Notes under the pieces: model-generated
The model's input: only the letters and a program-made list of their open reading frames with translations
Database searches by the model: none
What the model was told of the DNA's origin: nothing
Part shown: positions 1 through 9,971 of the stretch, one piece after another
How the letters are laid out: the number at the start of each line of letters is the position of its first letter
How positions within the stretch are numbered: the stretch's first letter is position 1
Source of the DNA: an uncultured Lactobacillus sp.
GTDB lineage: Bacteria > Bacillota > Bacilli > Lactobacillales > Lactobacillaceae
DNA length: 64,000 nucleotides
Direction of reading: 5' to 3'
NCBI GenBank assembly: GCA_946477855.1
Contig: CAMKZU010000001.1
Coordinates: forward strand, 49,957 to 113,956
Position numbers and translations under genes: made by a program

Positions 1-118
1 TATTAATACGACCAGCAACTTTTAATTTAAAGTCACCTGATTTAAAATCTTGCAACATAGTATTCCAGTCGCGAAAGCCATTATTCTGGCGTAACATTTG
101 AATTATTTTTTCATGCAT
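1..118 (-). CDS. N-terminal fragment of a protein running off the window edge (MHEKIIQMLRQNNGFRDWNTMLQDFKSGDFKLKVAGRIN...); divergent from the GH3 operon, possibly its regulator
   Basis: Open frame from ATG at 118 to the window edge, preceded by AAGGGATC; divergent position relative to a sugar operon. Confidence 0.5.
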   Translation of the reverse strand, partial: MHEKIIQMLRQNNGFRDWNTMLQDFKSGDFKLKVAGRIN

Positions 119-255
119 TTTTGATCCCTTTTAATTAGTGACTTAAATTCTGTGAAATAGACAGTTTTATCATGTAATTTAACAATAGTTTACTTTTTTA
201 CATTAAGTTAAAATGAAGAACAAAGCAAGACATTTCAAAATTTGGGAGGAAAATA

Positions 256-1959
256 ATGACAGATCTAACAAAAAAGCCTTATAACTTATCAAGCGCAGAA
301 ATTGATTTTGTCAAAAACAAAGTGGCAAATATGCCACTTTCTGCTAAAATAGGACAACTTTTCTTTGTAATTGGTGAGGATGAAGACAACACTGACTTAA
401 CAGAGTTTGTTAAAAAATATCAACCAGGTGGCATCATGTACCGGCCTGATAAAGCCCAAAAATTGCAACATGAAATAGCAGTATCTCAAAAAGCAAGTGC
501 AACTCCCCTGTTCATTGCTGCTAATTTGGAAGCTGGCGGCAATGGTTTATTAACTGAAGGCACATGGTTTGGCAGACCCTTACAGGTTGCCGCTACGGAT
601 GACGAACAGAATGCATATAATTTGGGTGATGTATCAGGCTATGAAGCAAAACAAGTTGGCGGCAACATGTCTTTTGCACCAATTGTTGATTTAGACCAAA
701 ACTTCCGCAACCCGATCATGAATGTGCGCACATTTGGTAGTAGCGAAGAGCGTGTTATCAGAATGTCTGATTCACAAATCAAAGGTCTTAAGGCTAATCA
801 TGTTATTCCGGTAGCTAAACACTTCCCTGGAGACGGCGTTGATGAACGCGACCAACACCTCTTGAGCTCAATTAATTCCTTGCCTGCTGACAAATGGATG
901 GAATCTTACGGGCAAATCTATCATCATTTAATTCAAAATGGTCTGCCTGCTGTCATGATTGCCCACATTATGCAACCAGCTTGGGAACGTCGCTTACAAC
1001 CTGGTATTGAAGATAAGGATTTACGTCCTGCATCTACTTCCAAATTGCTAATTGATGGCCTTTTGCGCACTGTTCTGCATTTTAATGGTCTCACAATAAC
1101 TGATGCCACACCAATGATCGGATACAATGCAATTTTGCCACGTTCAGAAGCCTTACCTGCAACCATTAATGCGGGTATCGACATGATCTTATTCAACAAG
1201 GATATCGATGAAGACTATCAATTTGTGACTGACGCAGTCAAAAGTGGCAAGATTTCTATGGCAAGAGTAAACGAAGCTGTTACCAGAATAATTGCCACTA
1301 AAATTGCACAAGGCGTAATGAATACAGAAAATAACCTTTGCGAACCTGCATCGCAAGAAATTGATTTAAAATTGGCAGAACATGAAAAATTGGCCGCCAA
1401 AGTAGCAAAAGAATCTGTTACTTTAGTTAAAGACCGCGACAAATTATTGCCTATTACACCAGAAAAATATCCCCGTGTTCGTTTAGTTGTTTTAGGTGAT
1501 ACAGACGATGGAGGTTTTAAAGAAGGCGGTAAGGTAACCGCAAAATTCAAGGAGAAACTGACAGAAAAGGGATTTAAAGTTACAGTTTTTGACCGCAAAA
1601 ATCTTAATTTTAAAGAGGTTTTCGAAGGTGGAGTGCAATATGAAAAAGATCAGTTTGACCTGGCATTTTATGTGGCTAACGTTGAAACGGCAAGCAATCA
1701 AACCACAACCAGACTTGATTGGATTCATCTAATGGCAGCTGATGCTCCATGGTTCATGAAGAGCATCCCTACAGTTTTTGTTTCTACTTGTAATCCCTAC
1801 CACCTCTTTGATATTCCAATGGTTTCAACTTATATTAATGCTTACACAGGAAATGATGTCACAATTGATGCTCTTCTGGAAAAAATGATGGGAAATGATA
1901 AATTTAGTGGACATAGTCCTGTTGATCCTTTCTGTGGCCGCTTTGAGACTCACTTATAA
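256..1959 (+). CDS. Glycoside hydrolase family 3 protein
   Basis: GH3 N-domain features (KIGQLFFV, PVAKHFPGDGVDERDQH, GLTITDATPM); RBS GGGAGG. Confidence 0.85.
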   Translation: MTDLTKKPYNLSSAEIDFVKNKVANMPLSAKIGQLFFVIGEDEDNTDLTEFVKKYQPGGIMYRPDKAQKLQHEIAVSQKASATPLFIAANLEAGGNGLLTEGTWFGRPLQVAATDDEQNAYNLGDVSGYEAKQVGGNMSFAPIVDLDQNFRNPIMNVRTFGSSEERVIRMSDSQIKGLKANHVIPVAKHFPGDGVDERDQHLLSSINSLPADKWMESYGQIYHHLIQNGLPAVMIAHIMQPAWERRLQPGIEDKDLRPASTSKLLIDGLLRTVLHFNGLTITDATPMIGYNAILPRSEALPATINAGIDMILFNKDIDEDYQFVTDAVKSGKISMARVNEAVTRIIATKIAQGVMNTENNLCEPASQEIDLKLAEHEKLAAKVAKESVTLVKDRDKLLPITPEKYPRVRLVVLGDTDDGGFKEGGKVTAKFKEKLTEKGFKVTVFDRKNLNFKEVFEGGVQYEKDQFDLAFYVANVETASNQTTTRLDWIHLMAADAPWFMKSIPTVFVSTCNPYHLFDIPMVSTYINAYTGNDVTIDALLEKMMGNDKFSGHSPVDPFCGRFETHL

Positions 1960-1971
1960 GGAGGCAGATCA

Positions 1972-4791
1972 ATGTTAAAAATTAAAGATATTTTAGTCAA
2001 CCATTATACTGAGCCTCTTGGTTATGATTTAGACAACCATTTGAGAATTGAGTTCAGCGCTGAAGCGAGTCAGATTTCAAGCAATATTCAAAAAAGAATA
2101 ACAATTGATGCAAATAAACCAATTTTTGACAGTCAGTGGCAACAATATGATAACAATTACTTTGACTTCGAATTGGAGCTTAAACCGCGCAAGAGATATG
2201 ACGTTACTGTTTGGTTAAAAAGCAATGATACTCAAACAAGCGCAAAAAGTTTCTTTGAAACTGGTAAGATGAATGAGACTTTCACTGCAGAATGGATTGG
2301 TAATAAAGAAAAAGATATTCAAAATACACTTTTAAAGAAGAAATTTACTTTACCTAAGAAAGTTGTTAATGCACGTCTTTATATTAGCGGTTTAGGTGTT
2401 TATGAAGCTTATTTGAACAAGCAAAAAATTGGCGATGAGTTTCTCGCGCCTGGTGTTACAGCTTATGACAAGCTAATACAGATTCAAACTTATGATGTAA
2501 CTAAGATGCTGAAGGAAAAATCACAGCAGGAACTTTTGATTTCCCTTGGTGATGGTTGGTACAAGGGTAACTTCGGCTTTGATGGCGGTAAAGGTTGCAT
2601 TTATGGTGATCAGCAAATGGCTATCGCTGAGTTGCATATCGATTATGATGATGGCAGCAGTCAGATAATAAATACTGACGCCTCATGGCAAACTACTGCT
2701 GGTAAAATAACCAAATCAGCCATTTATTATGGTGAAGACTTTGACGCTACCAAGAAAATAATTGATTGGCAACCGGCAATTATATTGCATCATTCTAAAG
2801 ATATATTGCATGATCGTCTAAGCCTGCCATTAAAAGTAAAAGAATATTTGCCTGTTAAGGAAATTATTCACACTCCTAAAGGTGAAACCGTTCTTGATTT
2901 TGGTCAAAACCAAGCTGGCTGGCCCGAATTTTACAATCACGAATCAGCTGGCAAGGAAATCGAGCTGCAAATGGGAGAAATTCTTCAAGACGGCAATTTT
3001 TACCGGGATAATCTGCGGGAGGCTCGTGCTGCTTTTCATTATATTTCAAACGGTAAACAAAAATGGATCAGACCACATTTTACCTACTACGGTTACCGCT
3101 ATGTCAAAGTCTCCGGCAATTCCCACCCCTTAAGAAAAGATGATTTCAGGGCAGCGGTAATTTATTCCGATCTTGAAATTACTGGTAGTATAAAAACCAC
3201 TAATGCCAAAGTTAATCGCCTGCTTCAAAACGTTTTATGGAGTCAAAAAAGCAACTTCTTTGATGTTCCAACAGACTGTCCGCAACGAGATGAGCGTTTA
3301 GGCTGGTCTGGGGATGCCGACATTTTTGCCAGCACTGCCATCTTAAACATGAATGCCTATCCTTTTTTTAAAAAATATGCTAAAGATATGAAAATTGAAC
3401 AGGCTGCGCATAACGGTATGCTAACAATGTACGCGCCAGCTATGGGAAATGACAGTGGTGGTGCAGCAATTTGGGGTGATGCAGCGACTGTTATCCCGTG
3501 GACTGCCTATCAAGCAACAGCTGATCCCGCTATTTTAAGGCAAAACTATTCTAGTATGAAAAACTGGGTAGATTGGATCAGTCAAGCAACCACTACCAAG
3601 AACCTTTGGACTGGTTGCTTTCAGTTTGGTGATTGGCTGTCTTTAGATGGTGAAAATCCTGCGGTTCCTAGCGGAAAGACCGATGAAGATTATATTGCCT
3701 CAGTTTATTACGCTTATTCCAGTTGGATTGTTGCTCAAGCAGCAAAAATTTTGGGTAATACCACTGATGCTCAAAAGTATCAACAACAAGCCCAAACCAT
3801 TAAAAAAGCAATTAGAGCTGAATTTATTACTAAAAATGGCCGTCTAGCAATTGATACACAAACTGCATATGCCCTAGCCCTTCATTTTAATCTGGTACCA
3901 AAAGAACAGAAAAAACGCGTTGTTAAGGATCTTGTTCAGAGGCTAAAAAAGGACAACAATCATTTACAAACTGGCTTTATTGGAACGCCCTTTATTTGTC
4001 AGGTTTTATCAGAAAATGGCGAACATAAATTAGCAACAGAAATTTTTCTCAACGAAGATTTTCCAAGCTGGCTCTATGAAGTTAATTTGGGAGCTACTAC
4101 TATTTGGGAACGCTGGAACTCAGTCTTGCCAGATGGCTCAATGAATCCGGAAGGGATGAACTCCCTTAATCACTATTCAATCGGTGCTATTATGCAGTGG
4201 GTTTATCAACAAGTTTTGGGACTAAGAAAACAAACCAATGGCTATCAAAACGTGCTTTTTGCACCCCAATTTGATTACCGGTTGAAAAAGATTTCAGGTC
4301 ACTACCACAGTTCATACGGTGATCTCAAAATGGCTTACCAACTTGAAACTGATGCCCAACATACTATTAAGGTCAACCTTAGCATTCCCTTTGGTCAAAA
4401 AGTGACTGTAAAATTACCTAGAGTGAAGGATAAAGTAGAAATTAATGGCAAACGAGCATATTTACCTTTGGAATTGACTAACGGTGATTTTACAATTTCC
4501 TATGTGCCTGAAAACAGTTATATTGAATACTACAATATCAACATGCCAGCCAAACTAATAATGGGTGATCCGGAACTGGTTAAACAGTTAAGACCAATCA
4601 ATACTGTTTTTGACTTTTTGCAAGATCCCGACAATCTCAAAAAATTTGGTGAAAATTCTATGGTAGAATTGAATAGTCTGTTGCCATTTATTAATATTTC
4701 AGACGAAGATTTTAACCAAATTAAGAAAATACTTGATACTACGCCAGTAACAAGTGAAAGGAAGTTTTTAAATGAAAGGCGTTCTCTTTGA
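1972..4791 (+). CDS. Alpha-L-rhamnosidase-like glycoside hydrolase (GH78) with a short C-terminal extension
   Basis: Catalytic-region signature DVPTDCPQRDERLGWSGDADIFASTA and N-domain GVYEAYLNKQKIGDEFLAPGVTAYDK. Confidence 0.9.
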   Translation: MLKIKDILVNHYTEPLGYDLDNHLRIEFSAEASQISSNIQKRITIDANKPIFDSQWQQYDNNYFDFELELKPRKRYDVTVWLKSNDTQTSAKSFFETGKMNETFTAEWIGNKEKDIQNTLLKKKFTLPKKVVNARLYISGLGVYEAYLNKQKIGDEFLAPGVTAYDKLIQIQTYDVTKMLKEKSQQELLISLGDGWYKGNFGFDGGKGCIYGDQQMAIAELHIDYDDGSSQIINTDASWQTTAGKITKSAIYYGEDFDATKKIIDWQPAIILHHSKDILHDRLSLPLKVKEYLPVKEIIHTPKGETVLDFGQNQAGWPEFYNHESAGKEIELQMGEILQDGNFYRDNLREARAAFHYISNGKQKWIRPHFTYYGYRYVKVSGNSHPLRKDDFRAAVIYSDLEITGSIKTTNAKVNRLLQNVLWSQKSNFFDVPTDCPQRDERLGWSGDADIFASTAILNMNAYPFFKKYAKDMKIEQAAHNGMLTMYAPAMGNDSGGAAIWGDAATVIPWTAYQATADPAILRQNYSSMKNWVDWISQATTTKNLWTGCFQFGDWLSLDGENPAVPSGKTDEDYIASVYYAYSSWIVAQAAKILGNTTDAQKYQQQAQTIKKAIRAEFITKNGRLAIDTQTAYALALHFNLVPKEQKKRVVKDLVQRLKKDNNHLQTGFIGTPFICQVLSENGEHKLATEIFLNEDFPSWLYEVNLGATTIWERWNSVLPDGSMNPEGMNSLNHYSIGAIMQWVYQQVLGLRKQTNGYQNVLFAPQFDYRLKKISGHYHSSYGDLKMAYQLETDAQHTIKVNLSIPFGQKVTVKLPRVKDKVEINGKRAYLPLELTNGDFTISYVPENSYIEYYNINMPAKLIMGDPELVKQLRPINTVFDFLQDPDNLKKFGENSMVELNSLLPFINISDEDFNQIKKILDTTPVTSERKFLNERRSL

Positions 4792-5437
4792 TCTAGATGG
4801 AGTCATTGCAGATACATCCGTATACCATTTCCAAGCTTGGAGAAAATTAATCAAAATTCATTTTAACTTTGAATTGCCAGATAAACTGGAAAAACAAACA
4901 AAAGGTGTCAGCCGAACAGATTCTTTAAAGGCAATCTTAAAATTTTTAAATATCTCCGTGTCACAAGAAAAATTTAATGAAATGACCACTGAAAAAAACA
5001 ATATTTTTCGGAATTTACTAGCCAGTTTAACCCCCGCTAATATTTTACCTGGAATTAGTGAACTAATTTCAGCCCTTAAGAAAAATAACGTTAAACTATC
5101 TTTGGCTTCTGCTAGTTTAAATGGTCCATTCATTTTGGAAAAATTACAGTTGACGGATGCATTTGATGCTATTGCAGATCCCAGTAAAGTTGCCGCTGGT
5201 AAACCAGCACCAGACATTTTTATTGCCGCCGCTGAAGCAATTAATCTCAAACCACAAGATTGCGTAGGTATTGAAGATTCAATTGCAGGTATCACTGCTA
5301 TCAACAAGTCAGGTGCTTTGTCGGTTGGCGTGGGCTCTAAAACGGATCTAAAAGATGCCAAATTACTTTTTCCAAAGACAGCAGCATTAAATTATGATCA
5401 AATCGAAACTGCATGGGAAAAATTTAATTTAAATTAG
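4772..5437 (+). CDS. pgmB: Beta-phosphoglucomutase (HAD superfamily)
   Basis: MKGVLFDLDGVIADTSVYHFQAWRKL, GKPAPDIF, GIEDSIAGI motifs; overlaps the GH78 gene by 20 nt. Confidence 0.85.
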   Translation: MKGVLFDLDGVIADTSVYHFQAWRKLIKIHFNFELPDKLEKQTKGVSRTDSLKAILKFLNISVSQEKFNEMTTEKNNIFRNLLASLTPANILPGISELISALKKNNVKLSLASASLNGPFILEKLQLTDAFDAIADPSKVAAGKPAPDIFIAAAEAINLKPQDCVGIEDSIAGITAINKSGALSVGVGSKTDLKDAKLLFPKTAALNYDQIETAWEKFNLN

Positions 5438-5454
5438 GAACTGGTTTAAAAATA

Positions 5455-5497
5455 AAAACTCGTGAATAAAACAAAATTTGTTTTTCACGAGTTTTTT
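5455..5497. terminator. Bidirectional intrinsic terminator
   Basis: AAAACTCGTGAA...TTCACGAGTTTTTT between convergent genes. Confidence 0.8.
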
Positions 5498-5561
5498 GAT
5501 GCTTAAAATAAATTGGTGTAAATAAGGATTGGTTTTTTATGACAGAATTAAATAATTACAA

Positions 5562-6650
5562 TTATTCACCTAGATAAGCAAAAGCTACCTTTTCATCATA
5601 AACATGAAAGACCTTTTCAAAAAGAAAACGGCAAACCATTGCTACTAGAACTGGGAATACTATCCAGACAATTAGCGCCATTACAAAATTAATGCTTGCT
5701 TTGCCAGCATCTAAGGATGCCAGAGGCCCTACCAGGCCAACGAGACCGAAGCCTGCAGAAGCTGGCGTGCCACTAACGTGAAATAGAGCCACTGGGATAG
5801 CGGAAAGTGCTGCTGTAATTAATGTTGGTAAAACAATAATTGGATGTCTGAAAAGATTGGGCATCATCATTTTCATTGCTCCTAATGCAATTGCAATAGT
5901 AACTCCCGATTTATTAGTTCGCCAAGAATGAACGACCAATACGAGTGTCGTTGCCGCGACTCCCATTGCTGCTGCACCTGCAGAAATACCATTTAATTGG
6001 ATAGCCATTCCAATTGCCACAGTTGATATTGGTGAAATGATTAGAATTGCAAACATACAGGAAATTAAAATACACATTAATATTGGCTGTAAATTAGTAA
6101 AGGAATTAATTACTGACCCCAGCCATGTGGTGATCTTGCTTACATAGGGCAAAATCATCATGCCGATCCAACCTGCTCCTCCACCAACAACGATCGGTGC
6201 GGCCACGATTTTGACAGAGCCAAAATGTTGACCAACCATTAATAAAAGCCCTACGGCTAAGCCAGCCGTAATCATGGTATTAATAAGATCGCCTGTTCCT
6301 GCCGAAACAAAGACACCTTGAGCTTTAGTAGCAGGGTTCACAATTTGTGGTACAAATTTTGTAACACCAGAGCCAACATAAGCGGCGGCACCCACAATTG
6401 CAACGTCCAGTGGAACCATTTTAAATTGAATGGCAATTAATGCCCCAATTAGCAAAGGTGTAGCACACTGAAAAATCAATAACGCCTGGTTAATAGATGC
6501 CGTTACTGAATTTTGACCAAATAGCTTTAAAATTGCACTGACAACCGCATTTGGAATCAAACCCACGATTATTCCCGTTGCAGTTCCTGCTAAAATGTTG
6601 TTAAGAAAAGTTTTTACTGTTAGTTTGTTAGTATTGGTTGTATCAGCCAT
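5562..6650 (-). CDS. PTS IIC-like membrane protein (PTS_EIIC_2-type)
   Basis: Polytopic sequence; family-like N-terminus FLNNILAGTATGIIVGLIPNAVV; RBS AAAGGAG. Confidence 0.7.
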   Translation of the reverse strand: MADTTNTNKLTVKTFLNNILAGTATGIIVGLIPNAVVSAILKLFGQNSVTASINQALLIFQCATPLLIGALIAIQFKMVPLDVAIVGAAAYVGSGVTKFVPQIVNPATKAQGVFVSAGTGDLINTMITAGLAVGLLLMVGQHFGSVKIVAAPIVVGGGAGWIGMMILPYVSKITTWLGSVINSFTNLQPILMCILISCMFAILIISPISTVAIGMAIQLNGISAGAAAMGVAATTLVLVVHSWRTNKSGVTIAIALGAMKMMMPNLFRHPIIVLPTLITAALSAIPVALFHVSGTPASAGFGLVGLVGPLASLDAGKASINFVMALIVWIVFPVLVAMVCRFLFEKVFHVYDEKVAFAYLGE

Positions 6651-6677
6651 ATTTGTACTCCTTTAATATAATAGTGC

Positions 6678-6746
6678 TTAGGTATACATTGTCAGCAAAA
6701 TAATTTGTGACAAAATCGAAATATGCTGATTGCTAATTCGTCTCAT
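6678..6746 (-). CDS. 22-aa small ORF, MRRISNQHISILSQIILLTMYT
   Basis: ATG at 6746 preceded by TTAAGGAGGAAAAAGCA (strong RBS); stop at 6678, 27 nt before the IIC-like start; not in the supplied ORF track. Confidence 0.5.
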   Translation of the reverse strand: MRRISNQHISILSQIILLTMYT

Positions 6747-6875
6747 TGCTTTTTCCTCCTTAAAATTAATTATTAAGTATTTTATCATCTTATTTAAAAA
6801 AGTACACAAAAAAGTTAAAAATAATTTAATTTTTGCTTTTAGATATCATTTGAAACACCTATTTATCAACCGCAT

Positions 6876-6914
6876 AAAAAGTCTAATCTCAATATTGTGA
6901 GATTAGACTTTTTT
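6876..6914 (-). terminator. Terminator of the lev-like PTS/GH32 operon
   Basis: AAAAAGTCTAATCTCAatattGTGAGATTAGACTTTTTT. Confidence 0.85.
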
Positions 6915-6920
6915 AACTAT

Positions 6921-8297
6921 TTAAACTGATTTAATTTGAACTATACCATCAACTACCGCAAATGATAAACCATAACAGGTATTTTTCTGAATCCGACAGC
7001 TCAATACAACACCAGCAATTTCTATAACAGCAATAGTATCGTCAATCAATAAAGAAATATCATATTCTTTATTAGGAACCAAATTAACTTGTCTGGACAA
7101 ACCAATATTTAACATTTGGTACCATCTTAAATTTGGTGTTCTTCTAACACTTAGTTGCTGTTTATTGAGATCAATATTGAATTCATAGCCCTCTTTGGTA
7201 TCAGAATTTTCAAAGAATATCAAGGAGAAACTTTTGGTGCCAGGTTCATACACAATTTTATTTTTCAGTAAATAATGTTTTTTAGGCTGATTACCTTGAA
7301 GTTGAGTTTCTGTCCTTTTATATTTTGATTTTATTTTTTGAGATTCAAAACTATATCTTTCTGAAACAGTATTAATTAAAGTATCTGGAATTGACGTTTT
7401 TAATGATCCATCATTATTCTGAGTAATTTTCAAAGGTAAAAAGGTACCACCCCATAAATAATTATTTTCGTCCTTTCCAGCTTCTTTAGAAGGTACCCAA
7501 CCAAAAAGATATCTATTTTTTTCATCACTAGCAGTCCTTGCGGCATAATAAGCCCTGCCATTAAAGGTATCTTGTTTTGGAAATAACCAGGGTCCCGTAA
7601 TTTTTTTACTCATCACATAATGAGTAGTCTTATTAAGATCGTATTCAGAATAGACCAAGTACCACCAATCTTTTATTTTAAAAATTTGTGGCATTTCAAT
7701 CATGGTATATAAATTTGGCGTCCAAAAATCTCCTTTAAAAGTCCAGTCCTGACTATTTTTTGATGTGTAATAAACCAATCTTCCTGTTTTTGCTTTTAAA
7801 TCAGAAACTAAACGTGTGCCTAATATTAAAATGTATTCTTGATTATCGGGGTTCCAGACAATACTGGGATCCCGCCAATTATCTGAATCATAACCAGTTT
7901 GTGGCGAAAGTTCTTTTGCAAGTCCATCTTTGTACCAATGAATCCCGTCTTTGCTTGAAGCTTTCATTAAAACTTGTGATGAGCAACTTTTATTTACAAA
8001 ATTACGATTATACCCGGTATAAAAAGCTCTTATATTGTTGTTTTGTTCAAACACACTACCAGCATAAACAAACTCGTCATGATCTTCTTCAGAACCTTTT
8101 TTTAAAACTTCACCATATTCTTTATAATGAACAAAATCGCTGGTTGTAACTAGTTCCCATCCAAAAGGTTCACCAAAAGGCACGGGATTTCTAGTATCTT
8201 TTTGAAAATACAAATAAAATAAGTTGTCATGCCTGTTATAAAATGGCATACAATCACCAAAAAAGCAGTTTTTAGGTCTATATAAATATTTTTCCAT
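6921..8297 (-). CDS. GH32-family beta-fructosidase-like protein (levanase/sucrose-6-P hydrolase type)
   Basis: GH32-like N-terminal FFGDCMPFYNRHDNLFYLYF, YAGSVF, WRDPSIVW (RDP motif), EMPQIF; last gene of a lev-type PTS operon. Confidence 0.75.
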   Translation of the reverse strand: MEKYLYRPKNCFFGDCMPFYNRHDNLFYLYFQKDTRNPVPFGEPFGWELVTTSDFVHYKEYGEVLKKGSEEDHDEFVYAGSVFEQNNNIRAFYTGYNRNFVNKSCSSQVLMKASSKDGIHWYKDGLAKELSPQTGYDSDNWRDPSIVWNPDNQEYILILGTRLVSDLKAKTGRLVYYTSKNSQDWTFKGDFWTPNLYTMIEMPQIFKIKDWWYLVYSEYDLNKTTHYVMSKKITGPWLFPKQDTFNGRAYYAARTASDEKNRYLFGWVPSKEAGKDENNYLWGGTFLPLKITQNNDGSLKTSIPDTLINTVSERYSFESQKIKSKYKRTETQLQGNQPKKHYLLKNKIVYEPGTKSFSLIFFENSDTKEGYEFNIDLNKQQLSVRRTPNLRWYQMLNIGLSRQVNLVPNKEYDISLLIDDTIAVIEIAGVVLSCRIQKNTCYGLSFAVVDGIVQIKSV

Positions 8298-8314
8298 GTC
8301 AGTCCTTTCAAAAA

Positions 8315-9145
8315 TTAAAGAATTTTCAAAGCACTTAGTGCAAATGACAAAATAACCATTAACACAATTATTTTGTTTGCACTTACCTTTTTTCTAATCA
8401 ACCAAAAAGTAATCAAAGTGACCGTTAAAGGTATGATTCCAAGCATAATTTGATCTAAAATTTTTTGAAGATCAAAACTCATGCTACCCATTTTAAATTT
8501 TAAAATAGTTTTCAGAGTAACAGTGCTAAAAGTCATTGCGCCAACCATTATCATACCCAAAATGCCGGCAGCTTTAGTAATAATTTTCATATAACCATTT
8601 TTATATGCTTTTTGTATAAAATCTCCGCCTAATTCATAACCGTACTTTAAGCCGTAATATCTTGCAATGAAATTAGGAATGTTATAGATAACTAAAAATA
8701 AAATAGGTCCAAGAATATTCCCTGCTTTTGCTAAACTAATACCAATTCCAGCAGCGATTACTCTAATTGTTCCCCAAAATAGAGAATCACCAATTCCGGA
8801 AAGTGGTCCCATCAGACTTGCCTTCACGGCATTAATTGAACTTGGATCAAAATCGACTATATTTTTGTTTTGTTCTTCCATACTAGAAGCAATTCCCATA
8901 GGGAAAGGTGCTAAGGCAGGTGTAATATTAAAATATGCTAATCCCCTTTTTAAAGCTGAAACTCTTGCTGACTTGTCTTCTGGCTTAGGATACAGTTTTC
9001 TTATAAATGGCAAGATCATGTATAAGGCTCCCACACCAGCACCGTTAATATAATTCCATGTGCCCTGGAGTAGAAAAGAACGCCAAAATATTTTTCTAAA
9101 AGTTGTTTTATCCATTATTTCAGTTTTAGTTGTTTTATTAGTCAT
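8315..9145 (-). CDS. PTS mannose/fructose/sorbose family IID component (start reassigned to ATG 9145)
   Basis: TTFRKIFWRSFLLQGTWNYINGAGVGALYMILPFI, YGLKYGYELG; internal AGGAGG supports the downstream ATG. Confidence 0.9.
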   Translation of the reverse strand: MTNKTTKTEIMDKTTFRKIFWRSFLLQGTWNYINGAGVGALYMILPFIRKLYPKPEDKSARVSALKRGLAYFNITPALAPFPMGIASSMEEQNKNIVDFDPSSINAVKASLMGPLSGIGDSLFWGTIRVIAAGIGISLAKAGNILGPILFLVIYNIPNFIARYYGLKYGYELGGDFIQKAYKNGYMKIITKAAGILGMIMVGAMTFSTVTLKTILKFKMGSMSFDLQKILDQIMLGIIPLTVTLITFWLIRKKVSANKIIVLMVILSFALSALKIL

Positions 9146-9956
9146 TGAAAAAATCCTCCTCAAGTGAATTATTTGTGTTATCTTCTGATACTGCTTTTGC
9201 CTTCGGAGTTTTCATATTTTTAACTTCCAAAATATTCTTATCTATTGATGCAAGAATAAACGCTAGTATGATTCCTATTAAGGCAACTGCTATGATAGGT
9301 AACTTTAAATAGCTTGAAAGTACAAATCCTAGAAGTAAATACAACATATTTCCCTTTTCATAAATCATATTTAACAGTAACGCGATACCTAATGCTGGAA
9401 GCATCTGACCCAAAACTGTAAGCCCATTCATAACTACAGGAGGAATAGCTTTTACTAAAGCCGATATTGAACCCGAACCTAAATAAATTCCTAAAAAGCC
9501 AATAAGTGCATAAACAAGTGGTCCTCCAAATATGCTTAGGTAATGTAATCTTTCAATTGATTTACTCTTATCCTCCTCAGCATACTTTTCAAAAGTACTG
9601 AGTAAAAGACCACGTATAAAAATAACTAGTTGATTGACAAAAACGGCTAAGAGACTAATTGGAACTGCAAGAGATAGTGCAACAGCAACTCCTTGATGAT
9701 TTAAAATTGCAAAGGCTGTCCCAAATATAGAACCAGTCATAGAATCAGAAGGCATTGCACCACCAATTCCACTGATCCCAAGAAAAATCACTTCTAGTGA
9801 GGCTCCCATAATAATTCCCGTTTTTAAATCACCTAAAGCAAGTCCAACAAGCATTGACATAACAAGTGGACGTCTAATCATTGGATCGGACATGCCACAA
9901 TCGGAAAAATTTCCCACAAACATTATTAACGCTACCCATAAAGCTGGTACTAACAT
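9138..9956 (-). CDS. PTS mannose/fructose/sorbose family IIC component
   Basis: RRPLVMSMLVGLALGDLKTGIIMGASLEVIFLGISGIGGAMPSDSMTGSIFGTAFAIL. Confidence 0.92.
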   Translation of the reverse strand: MLVPALWVALIMFVGNFSDCGMSDPMIRRPLVMSMLVGLALGDLKTGIIMGASLEVIFLGISGIGGAMPSDSMTGSIFGTAFAILNHQGVAVALSLAVPISLLAVFVNQLVIFIRGLLLSTFEKYAEEDKSKSIERLHYLSIFGGPLVYALIGFLGIYLGSGSISALVKAIPPVVMNGLTVLGQMLPALGIALLLNMIYEKGNMLYLLLGFVLSSYLKLPIIAVALIGIILAFILASIDKNILEVKNMKTPKAKAVSEDNTNNSLEEDFFND

Positions 9957-9971
9957 TTTTTTACCTCCTTT

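Noticed and set aside
4858-5361. 167-aa antisense ORF opposite pgmB and other long antisense ORFs in the track (e.g. 1218-1598 -, 54107-54382 +, 40661-40957 +)
   Set aside because: They lie fully inside strongly supported CDSs on the other strand, lack RBSs and show no recognisable domains; shadow ORFs.
5540-5578. 12-codon plus-strand ORF MTELNNYNYSPR with AAGGA upstream
   Set aside because: SD spacing is poor and it overlaps the 3' end of the convergent IIC-like gene; no supporting context.
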